Virus record (IMG/VR): IMGVR_UViG_3300020061_000019
Coordinates: 1 to 33,329 of that record
Strand: one strand, 5' to 3'
DNA length: 33,329 nucleotides
Origin: a virus
The translations under genes were made by a program, and so were the position numbers. Below the pieces are notes generated by a model. That model saw only the letters and a program-made list of their open reading frames with translations. It did not search any database and was not told the DNA's origin. Each line of letters opens with the position of its first letter. Position 1 is the stretch's first letter. Positions 23,203 to 31,467 of the stretch are shown here, one piece after another.

Positions 23203-24813
23203 TCAGACCCGAATGTAATGCATATCGAGGCGGCTGCTGATCTTGGAGGCACCGTCGAACCAGCTGAAGATCCACTCCAGCAGGTTGGGACTGGCGACGT
23301 ACTTGACCTTGACGGTGAACACGTCATTGGTGTTGAAGCGGAGCTGCCCGGACAGGTCCAGGGTCTGCGAGAAGCCCGGGGTGAACACCGCGCCGCGCAT
23401 GAACTGCTGCTTGCGGATGTTGGTCTCCAGCCCATTGACGCAGAGGATGGCCATGGCCGTGTCGGGCACGATGGAGGGGTCCCACTGGATGGCGGCCTGG
23501 ATGTTGTAGAGCCCCGGCTCCTTGATGACGATGTCGGTATTGGTGACGGGGTTGAAGAAGTCGAATTCGTCCTCCAGCTCCTCACCCCACTGGATGATGG
23601 TGCCGTTGTAGGCGAGGGACTGGGTGGTGGTCTGACGCAGGCGCACCGTGGGGATCTTGGCGACGGGCAGCACCGTCCAGCGGTTGTGCGTCTGGTAGAA
23701 GAGCGAATCCTGAATGCGGATCCAGTCCTCGCTGCCCGGAGTGCTCTGTCCGGTGAAGCGCGCGCCCGCCGTCATGCCGGTGCCCCAGCCACGGAAGCTG
23801 GGTCCCTTGTCGGTGACCTCGTTGCGGTCGACGAAGGTGAACAGCAACTCGCCCATGTAGTAGATCGAGAGGGTGCGGTCCTTCAGTTCGGCCCGGTAGC
23901 TGGCGTTGGCCCAGTTGACGGTGAGGCCGGTGCTGATCAGGATCTTCTCGTTGGTCCGTCCGGTGGTGGTGTAAGCGATGGTGATGAAGTCGTAGGACAT
24001 GGCCAGACGGATGTAGCTCTGGCCGTCGGCGGACATCCGGAAGTACTTGTCGTTGGCCGCCGGGACGGTGAGGAAGACGACACCTTCCAACTGCTGAGGG
24101 CCGTTCTTCCAGGTAAGGACCTGGTCGTCGGTAACGGTCTCCTTGTCCTCGGTCTTGATCCTGCGCGCGATGGCGCGGTTGCTGTCGGGGCTGGCGTCGG
24201 TCCAGGACAGCTGCTGGCCGTTGGGGGTTCCCATGGTGCCGTGCGACAGGTCCGCCGTGTCGTAGGTGACGTCCCAGACTGCAGGCGGCAGGGAGCTACT
24301 GACGCCAGAGTCGTAGTTGTCGATCGAGTCTCGCAAGCCTACCGCTGCTTCGGTGGAACCGAAGCTGGCCCATACCCGGACGCGGTCGGTGTCGGTCTCG
24401 TAGATCTGCATGCCCCGGTCTGGCATGGCTGGCCGGGTGGTCGACGTACAAAGGACGTAGGGCCTATTGAGTAGGCGCGCGGCGTTGTTGTAGTCGTGGA
24501 TATGGTCGCCGTAGGCGGCTTGCTCATGTGCTTCGCCGAGGCTGTGGTGGATGCCTCCGGGGCTATCTGTGTCGACATCTTCGTGAGTGTTGTCCTGAGA
24601 CAACTTGTCGCCCTTGCCGATGTCGTCGGCGTCCCCGGAGTGATCGTGCCCCTTCAGTGCCGCGTTGTGCTGCACGGCCTCCAGACCATCACCTAGGTCT
24701 CGCAGTAGGGGGGTGTGCGCGCGGGTCGAGTCGCCCGCCGAGGAGAGGGGCGTCTCCTCCGGCAGTGATGGCACACCGTAGGCGTCGAACCCGCCGGGGT
24801 AGGAAGTCGGCAC
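23203..24813 (-). CDS. Fibre or collar protein with His-rich N-terminus and C1q/TNF-like C-terminus
   Basis: This 536-residue protein starts at GTG 24813 with AAGGA 9 bases upstream. A His/Asp-rich region at residues about 53-105 (KGHDHSGDADD, GIHHSLGEAHE, GDHIHDY) could bind metal ions along a trimer axis. The middle is a beta-sandwich, and the final 150 residues (EPGLYNIQAAIQWDPSIVPD, later FNTNDVFTVKVKYVASPN) match C1q/TNF-like knobs of trimeric phage fibres. Preceding the neck cassette, it may be a head or collar fibre rather than a tail fibre. Fold assignment comes from sequence pattern only. Confidence 0.65.
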   Translation of the reverse strand: MPTSYPGGFDAYGVPSLPEETPLSSAGDSTRAHTPLLRDLGDGLEAVQHNAALKGHDHSGDADDIGKGDKLSQDNTHEDVDTDSPGGIHHSLGEAHEQAAYGDHIHDYNNAARLLNRPYVLCTSTTRPAMPDRGMQIYETDTDRVRVWASFGSTEAAVGLRDSIDNYDSGVSSSLPPAVWDVTYDTADLSHGTMGTPNGQQLSWTDASPDSNRAIARRIKTEDKETVTDDQVLTWKNGPQQLEGVVFLTVPAANDKYFRMSADGQSYIRLAMSYDFITIAYTTTGRTNEKILISTGLTVNWANASYRAELKDRTLSIYYMGELLFTFVDRNEVTDKGPSFRGWGTGMTAGARFTGQSTPGSEDWIRIQDSLFYQTHNRWTVLPVAKIPTVRLRQTTTQSLAYNGTIIQWGEELEDEFDFFNPVTNTDIVIKEPGLYNIQAAIQWDPSIVPDTAMAILCVNGLETNIRKQQFMRGAVFTPGFSQTLDLSGQLRFNTNDVFTVKVKYVASPNLLEWIFSWFDGASKISSRLDMHYIRV

Positions 24814-24918
24814 CCTTTGTCCTTCTCTGGAGGTATGGTCAACTCACGGGCTCCCCGGCCCTACTGCAAGCGAAACCCAATCTGCTCTCGCTGGGGAGTC
24901 CGTATGAAGTAAGAGCGA

Positions 24919-25209
24919 CTACCCCTCGTAGTTGCGGTCAATCGAGGTAGCTTCTTGCTGCTCCTTGTAGTAGTCCCGAGCCGCATAGACGTCTGGGCGC
25001 GGGTTGCGTGGCTCGTCGACACCGGTAGCGCGCGCGCGGTCCAGCGAGTCCTCCTCGGCCTGCAAGGCAAGATCCGAAGGAGTAGCGACAGCGGTCAGGA
25101 TGGTCTCACCCTTGCCCGGGTTGCGGTCGAACTGACGGACCTGGTGTGTCATCCCAGGACGGGCATACACCGAGTCCGAGAACGGCGAGAGCGGCAGGTC
25201 ATTTGCCAT
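24919..25209 (-). CDS. Small acidic protein in the fibre/neck cassette
   Basis: The 96-residue protein starts at ATG 25209 with AAGGAG about 11 bases upstream. It is acidic, and its C-terminal 50 residues are likely helical (LALQAEEDSLDRARATGVDE and DVYAARDYYKEQQEATSIDR). No family is recognised. A 105-base noncoding stretch follows it before the next gene; in it I see only an imperfect GGACTCCCC/GGGGAGCCC pairing. A minor virion or assembly role is a guess from context. Confidence 0.6.
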   Translation of the reverse strand: MANDLPLSPFSDSVYARPGMTHQVRQFDRNPGKGETILTAVATPSDLALQAEEDSLDRARATGVDEPRNPRPDVYAARDYYKEQQEATSIDRNYEG

Positions 25210-25227
25210 GGTGTTCTCTTCTCCTTG

Positions 25228-25905
25228 TTATCCCCCGGCAGGAAGATTGCTCTTCGTGACCGGTTGAATCGTGGCGAGCTGGTGAGTCCAACTCCCGTCA
25301 GGCTGCGGCGTTGCTGCGACCTGGGTCTTGAGGTGTTCGTGGTCCTGGCACAGTGGCGGCTCGCCCTCATCGAGGAACTTCTGGGCGATCATGACGCCGT
25401 TGCGGCAGTTGGGGACCAGGCAGGCGTTGCCGCCCTGGATGGCGTAGCCACGGGCCTGAGCGGCCACGTCGGGGTAGCGATGACCGTCGGGAGTGTGGGC
25501 GGCGGTGTTGTCCTTGAAGACGATGTCATTGCTCTCCGCCGGGGCCATGATCTGGGCCTCGACCTCGACCGAAGCGGTGCCCTTGTCCATCGACCAGGTC
25601 TCCGAGTACACCTTGGGCGTGACCTGGACCTGGCCACCCATGAGTAGAGTGATCTCATTCTCCATGGCCTCGTCATCGCTGATCGAGATGGAGCCGCGCA
25701 TCCACAGGCGCTGGAAGCCCGGGACGTTCAGGCATTCCTTGGGCACGATGGTGATCGAGTTATCGCCGCCCTTGGCGTCCAACTCGAAGCTAGTGGTGTC
25801 GGTGTTGCACGTGATCTTCTTGTTGGTGTTGTTCTTGGCGAACAACGTGCCGGTCGATTCACGCAGTTCGCGCAGGGACTTCCGCTGCGCAGTAGGTGTG
25901 GTCAC
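25228..25905 (-). CDS. Decoration-type structural protein with zinc-finger-like C-terminus
   Basis: I choose GTG 25905 because AAGGAG lies six bases upstream; the longer frame to 25947 overlaps a palindrome and lacks a site. The 225-residue protein has a beta-rich core with PGFQRLWMRGSISISDDEAM, a pattern shared with the protein at 30931-31419. The C-terminal part has C162, C167, C186 and H189/H191 (ACLVPNCRNGVMIAQ, then CQDHEH), which look like a zinc site. A head or tail decoration role is suggested by neighbours. The zinc motif is visible; its function is not. Confidence 0.6.
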   Translation of the reverse strand: MTTPTAQRKSLRELRESTGTLFAKNNTNKKITCNTDTTSFELDAKGGDNSITIVPKECLNVPGFQRLWMRGSISISDDEAMENEITLLMGGQVQVTPKVYSETWSMDKGTASVEVEAQIMAPAESNDIVFKDNTAAHTPDGHRYPDVAAQARGYAIQGGNACLVPNCRNGVMIAQKFLDEGEPPLCQDHEHLKTQVAATPQPDGSWTHQLATIQPVTKSNLPAGG

Positions 25906-25928
25906 CTCGGTCTCCTTCACTAGGGTCA

Positions 25929-25942
25929 GGGCTTGCAAGCCC
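25929..25942. repeat. 14-bp perfect palindrome GGGCTTGCAAGCCC
   Basis: The palindrome lies in the 108-base gap between the fibre gene at 26014 and the next gene, just upstream of a ribosome binding site. It could form a short hairpin or bind a dimeric protein. No T-tract follows, so it is not a typical terminator. Confidence 0.4.
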
Positions 25943-26013
25943 CTCACACATTGATGTCGCTAGAGTTAGGGATTACAGGTTGATCACGTCCGACGGGCGA
26001 GCAGCGAGCAGCG

Positions 26014-27198
26014 TCAGAAGAACGCGAAGAACTTGGTGGAGTCGCCTTGGTCGAATAGCGTGACGAAGAAGCATCCGGTTGCGGAGTTTGCCGCAGGTGT
26101 ACCGACTGGGACGTGCTTGATGCCCAGGAAATTCCCGCCCACATGGGTCGCGGTGTGCACGCTGTCAACGCCACGCATCGTCGTATCCACTAGTGGTACG
26201 ACCACCGCCGTGTCGACAAAATCGGAACGCATCGTGAACGTGTGCGACTTCCCCACTCCGGGAGCGACGCCGATGGTTGCGATGAGTTTCTTCATCGTGC
26301 AGGCTGGCCAGCGTCCCGTATTAGCGTTCTCCCCACCCGCGAAGCCGCCGGGTCCGAATGAGGCGTAGTCCGTGGCCGTGGTGGAAAGCGCAGTATTGAA
26401 GGACAGGAACCACACCAGCTCACCAGGGACACCCGGGACGATAGTGAGGCAGGTCGCCACCGTCGACGCCGCAGGCGTACCTGCAGGCGAGTGCTTGATC
26501 GCGAGCGCTTCCGTTGTGAACGCAAGAGTGCCAGGGGACGATACCGCGACAGTGGTGGCGCCAGAGATCACGGCCGAGAACGTCGCGTCGGTCACCCGAT
26601 TAAAGAGGGGCGTGAACGTGTGCGACTTCCCCACTCCGGGAGCGACGCTCACATTGGCGGCGATCTTCGTCACCGTGAACGGCGACGGAGCCTGACCCTC
26701 ATGGAAGCCAGCTGTGGTGGAAGGGGTGTAGTTGGCGGCCCCGCATGGGTGCAAATAGGTTACAGCGCTGTTACTCGTCGTACCGGGGTTGCCCCCTAGC
26801 ATGAGATAGAAGTTGCCGACCGTGGTGTATTCGATGATCCAGTACGTGATGCTAGGGACCGTCGGAGTCCCAACCACTCTCGCGACCATGTTCACCAACG
26901 ACGACGCGCTGATCGCCACCGACCCCGACCAGGATCCGGTCTGGTTGGCAGCACCCGTACCCGTGATGGCCACTGTCACAGCCGTATCGACAGCGTTGGC
27001 ACGAATGGTGTAGACCCACGACCCGTTGACACCGACCGCGTTAGTCGTCCACACAGTGAGTTTGGTGATGATGACGTCTTCGGACAGGACGTTGCTGCGC
27101 TCTGCCTCTGTCGCGCTCCAGAACGGCGACCCTGCACCCCCGAGATACTGATAGTCGGCGTTCGGGGTCTGACCTCCGCCGATCCAGAAGGCCTTCAC
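26014..27198 (-). CDS. Fibre or decoration protein with three tandem beta modules
   Basis: The 394-residue protein starts MKAFWIGGGQTPNADYQYLG at ATG 27198, overlapping the upstream stop by four bases. It consists of three similar beta units, each opening with an I/V-T-K or K-K-L strand and a V-x-x-S/A-P-G-V-G-K-S-H-T-F-T turn in the second and third (VAPGVGKSHTFT appears twice). Pro, Gly and Thr are abundant, and no helix is predicted by eye. The repeats look like receptor-binding or surface modules of trimeric fibres. At DNA level the second and third copies share an exact 38-base segment. No enzyme motif is visible. Confidence 0.65.
   Translation of the reverse strand: MKAFWIGGGQTPNADYQYLGGAGSPFWSATEAERSNVLSEDVIITKLTVWTTNAVGVNGSWVYTIRANAVDTAVTVAITGTGAANQTGSWSGSVAISASSLVNMVARVVGTPTVPSITYWIIEYTTVGNFYLMLGGNPGTTSNSAVTYLHPCGAANYTPSTTAGFHEGQAPSPFTVTKIAANVSVAPGVGKSHTFTPLFNRVTDATFSAVISGATTVAVSSPGTLAFTTEALAIKHSPAGTPAASTVATCLTIVPGVPGELVWFLSFNTALSTTATDYASFGPGGFAGGENANTGRWPACTMKKLIATIGVAPGVGKSHTFTMRSDFVDTAVVVPLVDTTMRGVDSVHTATHVGGNFLGIKHVPVGTPAANSATGCFFVTLFDQGDSTKFFAFF
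26233..26648. repeat. 38-bp exact direct repeat in a fibre gene
   Basis: Identical 38-base segments lie at 26233-26270 and 26611-26648, coding for the VAPGVGKSHTFT motif in two modules. Complete identity of synonymous positions suggests recent duplication or gene conversion. Confidence 0.9.
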
Positions 27199-28673
27199 GC
27201 TCGGCTACCCGACGCTTCACACGCCAGCTTGCCTGCCGTGTCGACGATGAAGCCGACCATCAGGATCTTGCCCGCCACCGTCGTGGTCGGCAGGGCGACC
27301 GACCCAGAGACGTAGTCGGTCCCCCACGCGATGGGCTGAGCCGCCGCGCTACTGATCCGCACCAGCAGACGTTGGAAGTTGACCAGGGTTCCTGTGCGCC
27401 CGGACGTCATGGACGTGATCGGTACCGTCAGCGTGGTGATGTCGAGTGCGTCGATGTTGTCGGTGTTGAACGTGGGCGTCGCAGAACTGGTGACCGTCGT
27501 AACCCGAGGCGTGCGCTTCGTCGCATCCGAAGTGTTGTCGACGTTTCCCAGGCCCACGTCATTCTTGACGATGCCCGTGGGGGTTGTCAGGGCTGGGCTG
27601 GTCGCACGAACGGGTGCGCCCGAGCCGGTGGCCGTCGTCCAGACGGGCAGCGCCGCTGCGCCACCGCCGACGAGCACCTCGGTAGTCGCACCTGCTGCCA
27701 GCGTCTGCTGCACGCCCGTGGCTGTGGTGCCCGCTGCGATCAACCCGTAGGCGGTGGTAGACGTCGAGCGCCCCGTACCGCCGTCCGTGACTGCCACATC
27801 GGCACCGCCGGTGGTATAGAAGTCTGCATCGGAGTTGGCGGTATTGAACTGCGCCGTAGTGCCAGATACCGTATTCGATCCCAACGCGATCGTCTTGTTG
27901 GTCTGCGTGGTGCTCACCGAGTCGTAGTACGACTTGATCGATGCGAGGTTGTCGTTGGCAACTCGCCACTTGCCCGTGAATGGGCTATAGATGAATTCGG
28001 TGAACAGGGTGTCGGTGCCGCTCGTCGTGGTCGGCAGGGGAAGCGATGATGCCTCGAAAGCCGATCCCCAGACGATGGTGCGTGACGCGGTACCTGTGAT
28101 GCCGATTAGTAGGCGCTGTCCAGCGAACGGCGTGCCGGTCACGACGAAACCACTGATGTTTACCGCCAGCGCTGAGACGATGTAAATGTCGCAGTAGTCC
28201 GTGTTTATCGCCGGAGTTGCGGTGCTGCCGCTGCCGTTCAACCGTGGAGGTACGGGGATTTCCGAGCCCATCCACTTGGACGTAACGGAGTTCCACACAA
28301 AGCGGGCACGTAGCTTGACTCCGGCTGACGTGACCGCTGGGAGGGGAACCGCACCGACTTCAAACGAGGAACCCCATGTAATTGCCCTGGATGTGCCGTT
28401 GTCAGTGATCTCGACTGTCAGGGTGTCGCCCGCGACGGGTGCGCCGGTCTGGTTGGTTGTCATCGACGTGATGTCCTGCGCAAGACCGGTGATCGAGATG
28501 ACCTCGGCGAGATCGGTATTGAATGTCGGGATGGCAGCCTGAGTGACGACGAGGACGCGCTTGGTGATGCGCTTACTCAACAACGTTTGAGTGTCGGTGG
28601 TGCCCACCACGGCCCCGGTCGGACCTGCCACTACCGGGTAACCGGGTCGGTTCTCCACCCGCAAGTTAGCCAT
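27195..28673 (-). CDS. Tail/head fibre with repeated beta modules
   Basis: The 492-residue protein carries three copies of an approximately 95-residue beta unit. Each has a strand around NTD, then I-T-S-M, then A-I-T-W-G-S-x-F-E, then L-P-T-T-T, ending with S-K-W or similar (residues about 48-140, 150-240 and 395-490). Between the second and third lie low-complexity Thr/Ala stretches and KNDVGLGNVDNTSDATK, a fibre motif also seen in the spike-like gene at 5997-7400. The ATG at 28673 follows the SGNH fibre stop closely. It overlaps the next gene by four bases (ATGA). The role is probably a trimeric fibre shaft and knob. Confidence 0.7.
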   Translation of the reverse strand: MANLRVENRPGYPVVAGPTGAVVGTTDTQTLLSKRITKRVLVVTQAAIPTFNTDLAEVISITGLAQDITSMTTNQTGAPVAGDTLTVEITDNGTSRAITWGSSFEVGAVPLPAVTSAGVKLRARFVWNSVTSKWMGSEIPVPPRLNGSGSTATPAINTDYCDIYIVSALAVNISGFVVTGTPFAGQRLLIGITGTASRTIVWGSAFEASSLPLPTTTSGTDTLFTEFIYSPFTGKWRVANDNLASIKSYYDSVSTTQTNKTIALGSNTVSGTTAQFNTANSDADFYTTGGADVAVTDGGTGRSTSTTAYGLIAAGTTATGVQQTLAAGATTEVLVGGGAAALPVWTTATGSGAPVRATSPALTTPTGIVKNDVGLGNVDNTSDATKRTPRVTTVTSSATPTFNTDNIDALDITTLTVPITSMTSGRTGTLVNFQRLLVRISSAAAQPIAWGTDYVSGSVALPTTTVAGKILMVGFIVDTAGKLACEASGSRA

Positions 28674-28691
28674 CTGAGGACTCCCTGATCA

Positions 28692-30005
28692 TCATGCGGG
28701 TAGCAGCATCCGTAGCGCGTTGTAGACGCGGTAAGCGATGAACTTAGAGCCGTTGTCGCCGAAGTGGATGTTGCCTGGCATACCGGGATTGATCACCGCG
28801 CTGTTGGTCGTGGTGACCCAGACAGCGGTTCCGTTGGTCAGCAACTGGTTCCCCAAGCCGTCGAACACGTTGCCGGTACGGGGCTCGATGAATGGGACGC
28901 CGCGCGTCTGGCATGCAGGTTGCACCGCTGCGTCAATCGTGGTGTACGGCGAACCGTTGGTGCCAGCTGGGTCCCACGACCCGACGACGAGGACCATGGT
29001 GTTCGGCAGCGCAGCCTGGATGATGTCAATGGTCGACCCGATCGCCGTCGCGATGGCCGCCGCCGTCTGTGCATCCTTGTCGTTGTAGTAGCTGGTGATC
29101 ACCACGACGTCAGGAGCGGCGGGAAGGATGTCGGTCGTTGCGCGCGTCAAGTAACTCGCCGACGCACCCGTATTCGTGGCAATCGGGCCAGTCGACCCGA
29201 TACCACCATTCCAGACGTCCTCCCATCCACACATCTCACTAAACCTGTAGATCCACGACGCCAGGTCGCCACCCGTGGCGTAGCCACCGCCCTGGGTGAG
29301 GGAATCGCCCAGGAAGAACGCACGCGGGCCACGTGGTGGACGTGGGAACGGCGTAGCGCCCGTCGTGGCGAACACGGTGCGCAGCGACAGGTTGCTCATC
29401 AGGAACTGGATACGGTGCATACCGGTGTCAGGCAGGGTGAACTTGATCAAGTTGTGCGCGTTGTACGTCAGGGCCGTGGTGCGCGGAATGTCCCAGACAC
29501 GCTTGCCGTCGATCAGCAGTAGCCATGCCGCGCCCGTGCGCGCGTAGACCAGGAACTCGATCTCACTCGCCGCCATGATGTCGAACTGCACGCCCCAGCC
29601 CTTGGGGTTGGGGTAGCCGTTGGGTGAGCCACCGCCGTCTGGGTACTTCCAGTCGAACTTGTAGGCGCTGCCCGCACTGGAGTCCGCGTGCAGCGTCACG
29701 CCGCCCAGGTAAGTAAGGCGTCCGGACGGGACACCGTAGGAGGCGCCCGAAGAGATGGTCGTGGACGTGCTGTTCACGGTGACGGTCTCGGTGACGACAT
29801 AAGGCGACAGACCGTCTGGCTGATGAGGCATGTCACGGCGGCGCCAGACGGCAGTGGTGCCACCCTTGATTCCCGACTTAATTGCGCCGGAGAGTTGCTC
29901 CAGATTGTCGACTATCTCATCATCGACATACAGCTTGGTGGTGGCGTTGGCATTGACGGTGGGGGTGGGGACTGACAGTCGGGAGGCACTATTGCGCGCT
30001 GTCAT
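28692..30005 (-). CDS. Fibre protein with SGNH/GDSL esterase domain
   Basis: Start ATG 30005 is four bases after the upstream stop (AAGGCG nearby); the longer frame is the shadow of the gene before it. The 437-residue protein opens MTARNSASRL, like its neighbour, then TKLYVDDEIV fibre sequence. Residues about 225-437 are an SGNH hydrolase: block I GDSL with S235, block II NGGIG (266-270), block III SYYND with N308, and H414 in GNIHFGD. The Asp usually three residues before the His is Gly411, so the triad may be altered. Such fibres typically deacylate surface glycans. In an actinobacterial host, acylated cell-wall polymers are a candidate substrate, by inference. Confidence 0.8.
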   Translation of the reverse strand: MTARNSASRLSVPTPTVNANATTKLYVDDEIVDNLEQLSGAIKSGIKGGTTAVWRRRDMPHQPDGLSPYVVTETVTVNSTSTTISSGASYGVPSGRLTYLGGVTLHADSSAGSAYKFDWKYPDGGGSPNGYPNPKGWGVQFDIMAASEIEFLVYARTGAAWLLLIDGKRVWDIPRTTALTYNAHNLIKFTLPDTGMHRIQFLMSNLSLRTVFATTGATPFPRPPRGPRAFFLGDSLTQGGGYATGGDLASWIYRFSEMCGWEDVWNGGIGSTGPIATNTGASASYLTRATTDILPAAPDVVVITSYYNDKDAQTAAAIATAIGSTIDIIQAALPNTMVLVVGSWDPAGTNGSPYTTIDAAVQPACQTRGVPFIEPRTGNVFDGLGNQLLTNGTAVWVTTTNSAVINPGMPGNIHFGDNGSKFIAYRVYNALRMLLPA

Positions 30006-30009
30006 GCGC

Positions 30010-30915
30010 TCACGCCTTCGAGATGCACACGTGGTACTGACCCGAGGACCACACCTCATCCGGCTCGACGGTGACGCGGTTGGTGGTCGGGCGAGCCACG
30101 TAGACGTCGATCTCGTCGTAGGGGGAAGCGACACGGAAGACCGAGACCAGTACGGCCTTAGTGCCGAAGTTATGGTCACAGTTGAACGAGGTCGCACTAC
30201 CGTCACCCAGATCAGCCTCGAACGGGAGGGTTGCTGCGGGTGCCACACTGACGAACTGCACGGCCAGGGTGTCAGTGCCGAGAGTGAAGGTGTCATTGGT
30301 GGAGATGGCAAAGCTGTCGGCCCTGGTGCCCTGCAGGATCACCCAGAAGCTACCTACCTGTGCCTCACCAGCAGCGTCCCAGTTGAGTGCGCGGGTCATA
30401 CCTACACCCGAGCCGTTGAAGACGTAGGGGCCGTTCTGGCTACCCGTGCTCTGTGCGTACAGTAGGACCAGGTCACCGTTGGTGAGCGCGACACCATCCA
30501 GTGTCGACGTGCCTGGGTTGGCGATAGTGACAGCGGTACCGACTGCCGCCTTGAGCACGCCCTTGAACTGCAATCCCGACGCCAGGCCCGACACGGCATT
30601 ATCGACGTAGGCGCGAGTGGCAGCATCTTGCGCAGAGGATGGATCAGCCACTGAAGTAATGCGCTGGGACCCCATCGATACCGGATTGGTCGCCACAGCC
30701 ATCTGGTCCAGACGACTGGTACGCACCTGAGTATCGAAGTTGGAGATCGTCACAGCCAGCTGGGTGCCAGTGTGGTTGGCACGGGAGACCGCAGCAGCCT
30801 GTGCTGCATCGACGTCACCCTTGCGTGCGCCGTCGTCAGAAGCCGAAGGCGTTCCGACATGGAGGAGCTTCCTGGAGTTGAGGTCCAGGTCGTTGGCAGA
30901 CTTTCTGGCAGTCAT
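30010..30915 (-). CDS. Fibre protein with repeated collar motif
   Basis: The 301-residue protein starts MTARKSANDLDLNSRKLLHV at ATG 30915, with AAAGGAG 10 bases upstream. The opening repeats the N-terminus of the SGNH fibre, suggesting a shared docking segment. A helical part with SVADPSSAQDAATRAYVDNA and the sequence GSQRIT is a classic phage fibre-shaft repeat. The C-terminal 150 residues form a beta domain ending GQYHVCISKA. It is the first fibre of the cassette. Confidence 0.75.
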   Translation of the reverse strand: MTARKSANDLDLNSRKLLHVGTPSASDDGARKGDVDAAQAAAVSRANHTGTQLAVTISNFDTQVRTSRLDQMAVATNPVSMGSQRITSVADPSSAQDAATRAYVDNAVSGLASGLQFKGVLKAAVGTAVTIANPGTSTLDGVALTNGDLVLLYAQSTGSQNGPYVFNGSGVGMTRALNWDAAGEAQVGSFWVILQGTRADSFAISTNDTFTLGTDTLAVQFVSVAPAATLPFEADLGDGSATSFNCDHNFGTKAVLVSVFRVASPYDEIDVYVARPTTNRVTVEPDEVWSSGQYHVCISKA

Positions 30916-30930
30916 GTGTCAATTTCTCCT

Positions 30931-31419
30931 TTAGAACACCGTGGCCATGAATGCGACGGGGTCGTCGAAGGAGATGCGTACGGTGTTGTTGTCACGCATC
31001 TCAGTGAAGAAATTCCAGTACTCGGTCTGACCATCCAGGCTGAATACCGACATGATCACTGGACCACTACGCATCAAGTTATGAGTGATGTCGGTGACGG
31101 CCTGAGGGGTCTCCTGAAGATGCACATAGGGCCGGAAGAGCACGCCGCCCTCGGGCAATTCATGGATGATCTCTTCAAAATCGTTATCGATCGATACGAG
31201 GACCTGTTCGCGTTCCCACAGACGCTCGAAGCCCGACGACTTGGCTACCGTCCACGGCAGCGGCTGCTCATAATCATCTGAGGGCCAGGGCGGCAGAGAC
31301 CACCGCAGATTGCCCATGTTGAAGGTGATGGTGTTGGGAGAGAGATTGCGCACGAACAGGTCTGGACGCGGGGCGTACCCCAGCGGGTCCAGCTCGATCT
31401 CGACGATCTGTTCTGACAT
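30931..31419 (-). CDS. Decoration-like structural protein
   Basis: I start at ATG 31419 (162 residues, MSEQIVEIELDPLGYAPRPD) though AGGAGG is 12 bases upstream; GTG 31464 is an alternative. The protein is beta-rich, with VRNLSPNTITFNMGNLRWSL and a stretch GFERLWEREQVLVSIDNDFE that mirrors the decoration-like gene at 25228-25905, so the two may be distant paralogues. The C-terminal half is mixed, with VHLQETPQAVTDITHNLM. It precedes the fibre cassette. No catalytic residues are seen. Its leader holds a copy of the 15-base repeat found on the other side of the endonuclease gene. Confidence 0.65.
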   Translation of the reverse strand: MSEQIVEIELDPLGYAPRPDLFVRNLSPNTITFNMGNLRWSLPPWPSDDYEQPLPWTVAKSSGFERLWEREQVLVSIDNDFEEIIHELPEGGVLFRPYVHLQETPQAVTDITHNLMRSGPVIMSVFSLDGQTEYWNFFTEMRDNNTVRISFDDPVAFMATVF

Positions 31420-31431
31420 GACGAAACCCGG

Positions 31432-31455
31432 CCTCCTTCTATCTATTAGAGGAGG
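31432..31455 (-). promoter_or_regulatory. Possible SD-sequestering hairpin before the decoration gene
   Basis: CCTCCT (31450-31455 read on the minus strand) can pair with AGGAGG (31432-31437) across a 12-base loop, covering the presumed ribosome binding site. Only complementarity is observed. Confidence 0.35.
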
Positions 31456-31467
31456 TCCCGCCACGTC

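Noticed and set aside
23218-24474. 418-residue plus-strand frame
   Set aside because: It is the shadow of the fibre gene on the other strand; no ribosome binding site and unnatural Val/Gly/Asp composition.
24814-24918. Possible terminator GGACTCCCC/GGGGAGCCC
   Set aside because: The stem has a mismatch, a loop of around 40 bases and no T-tract.
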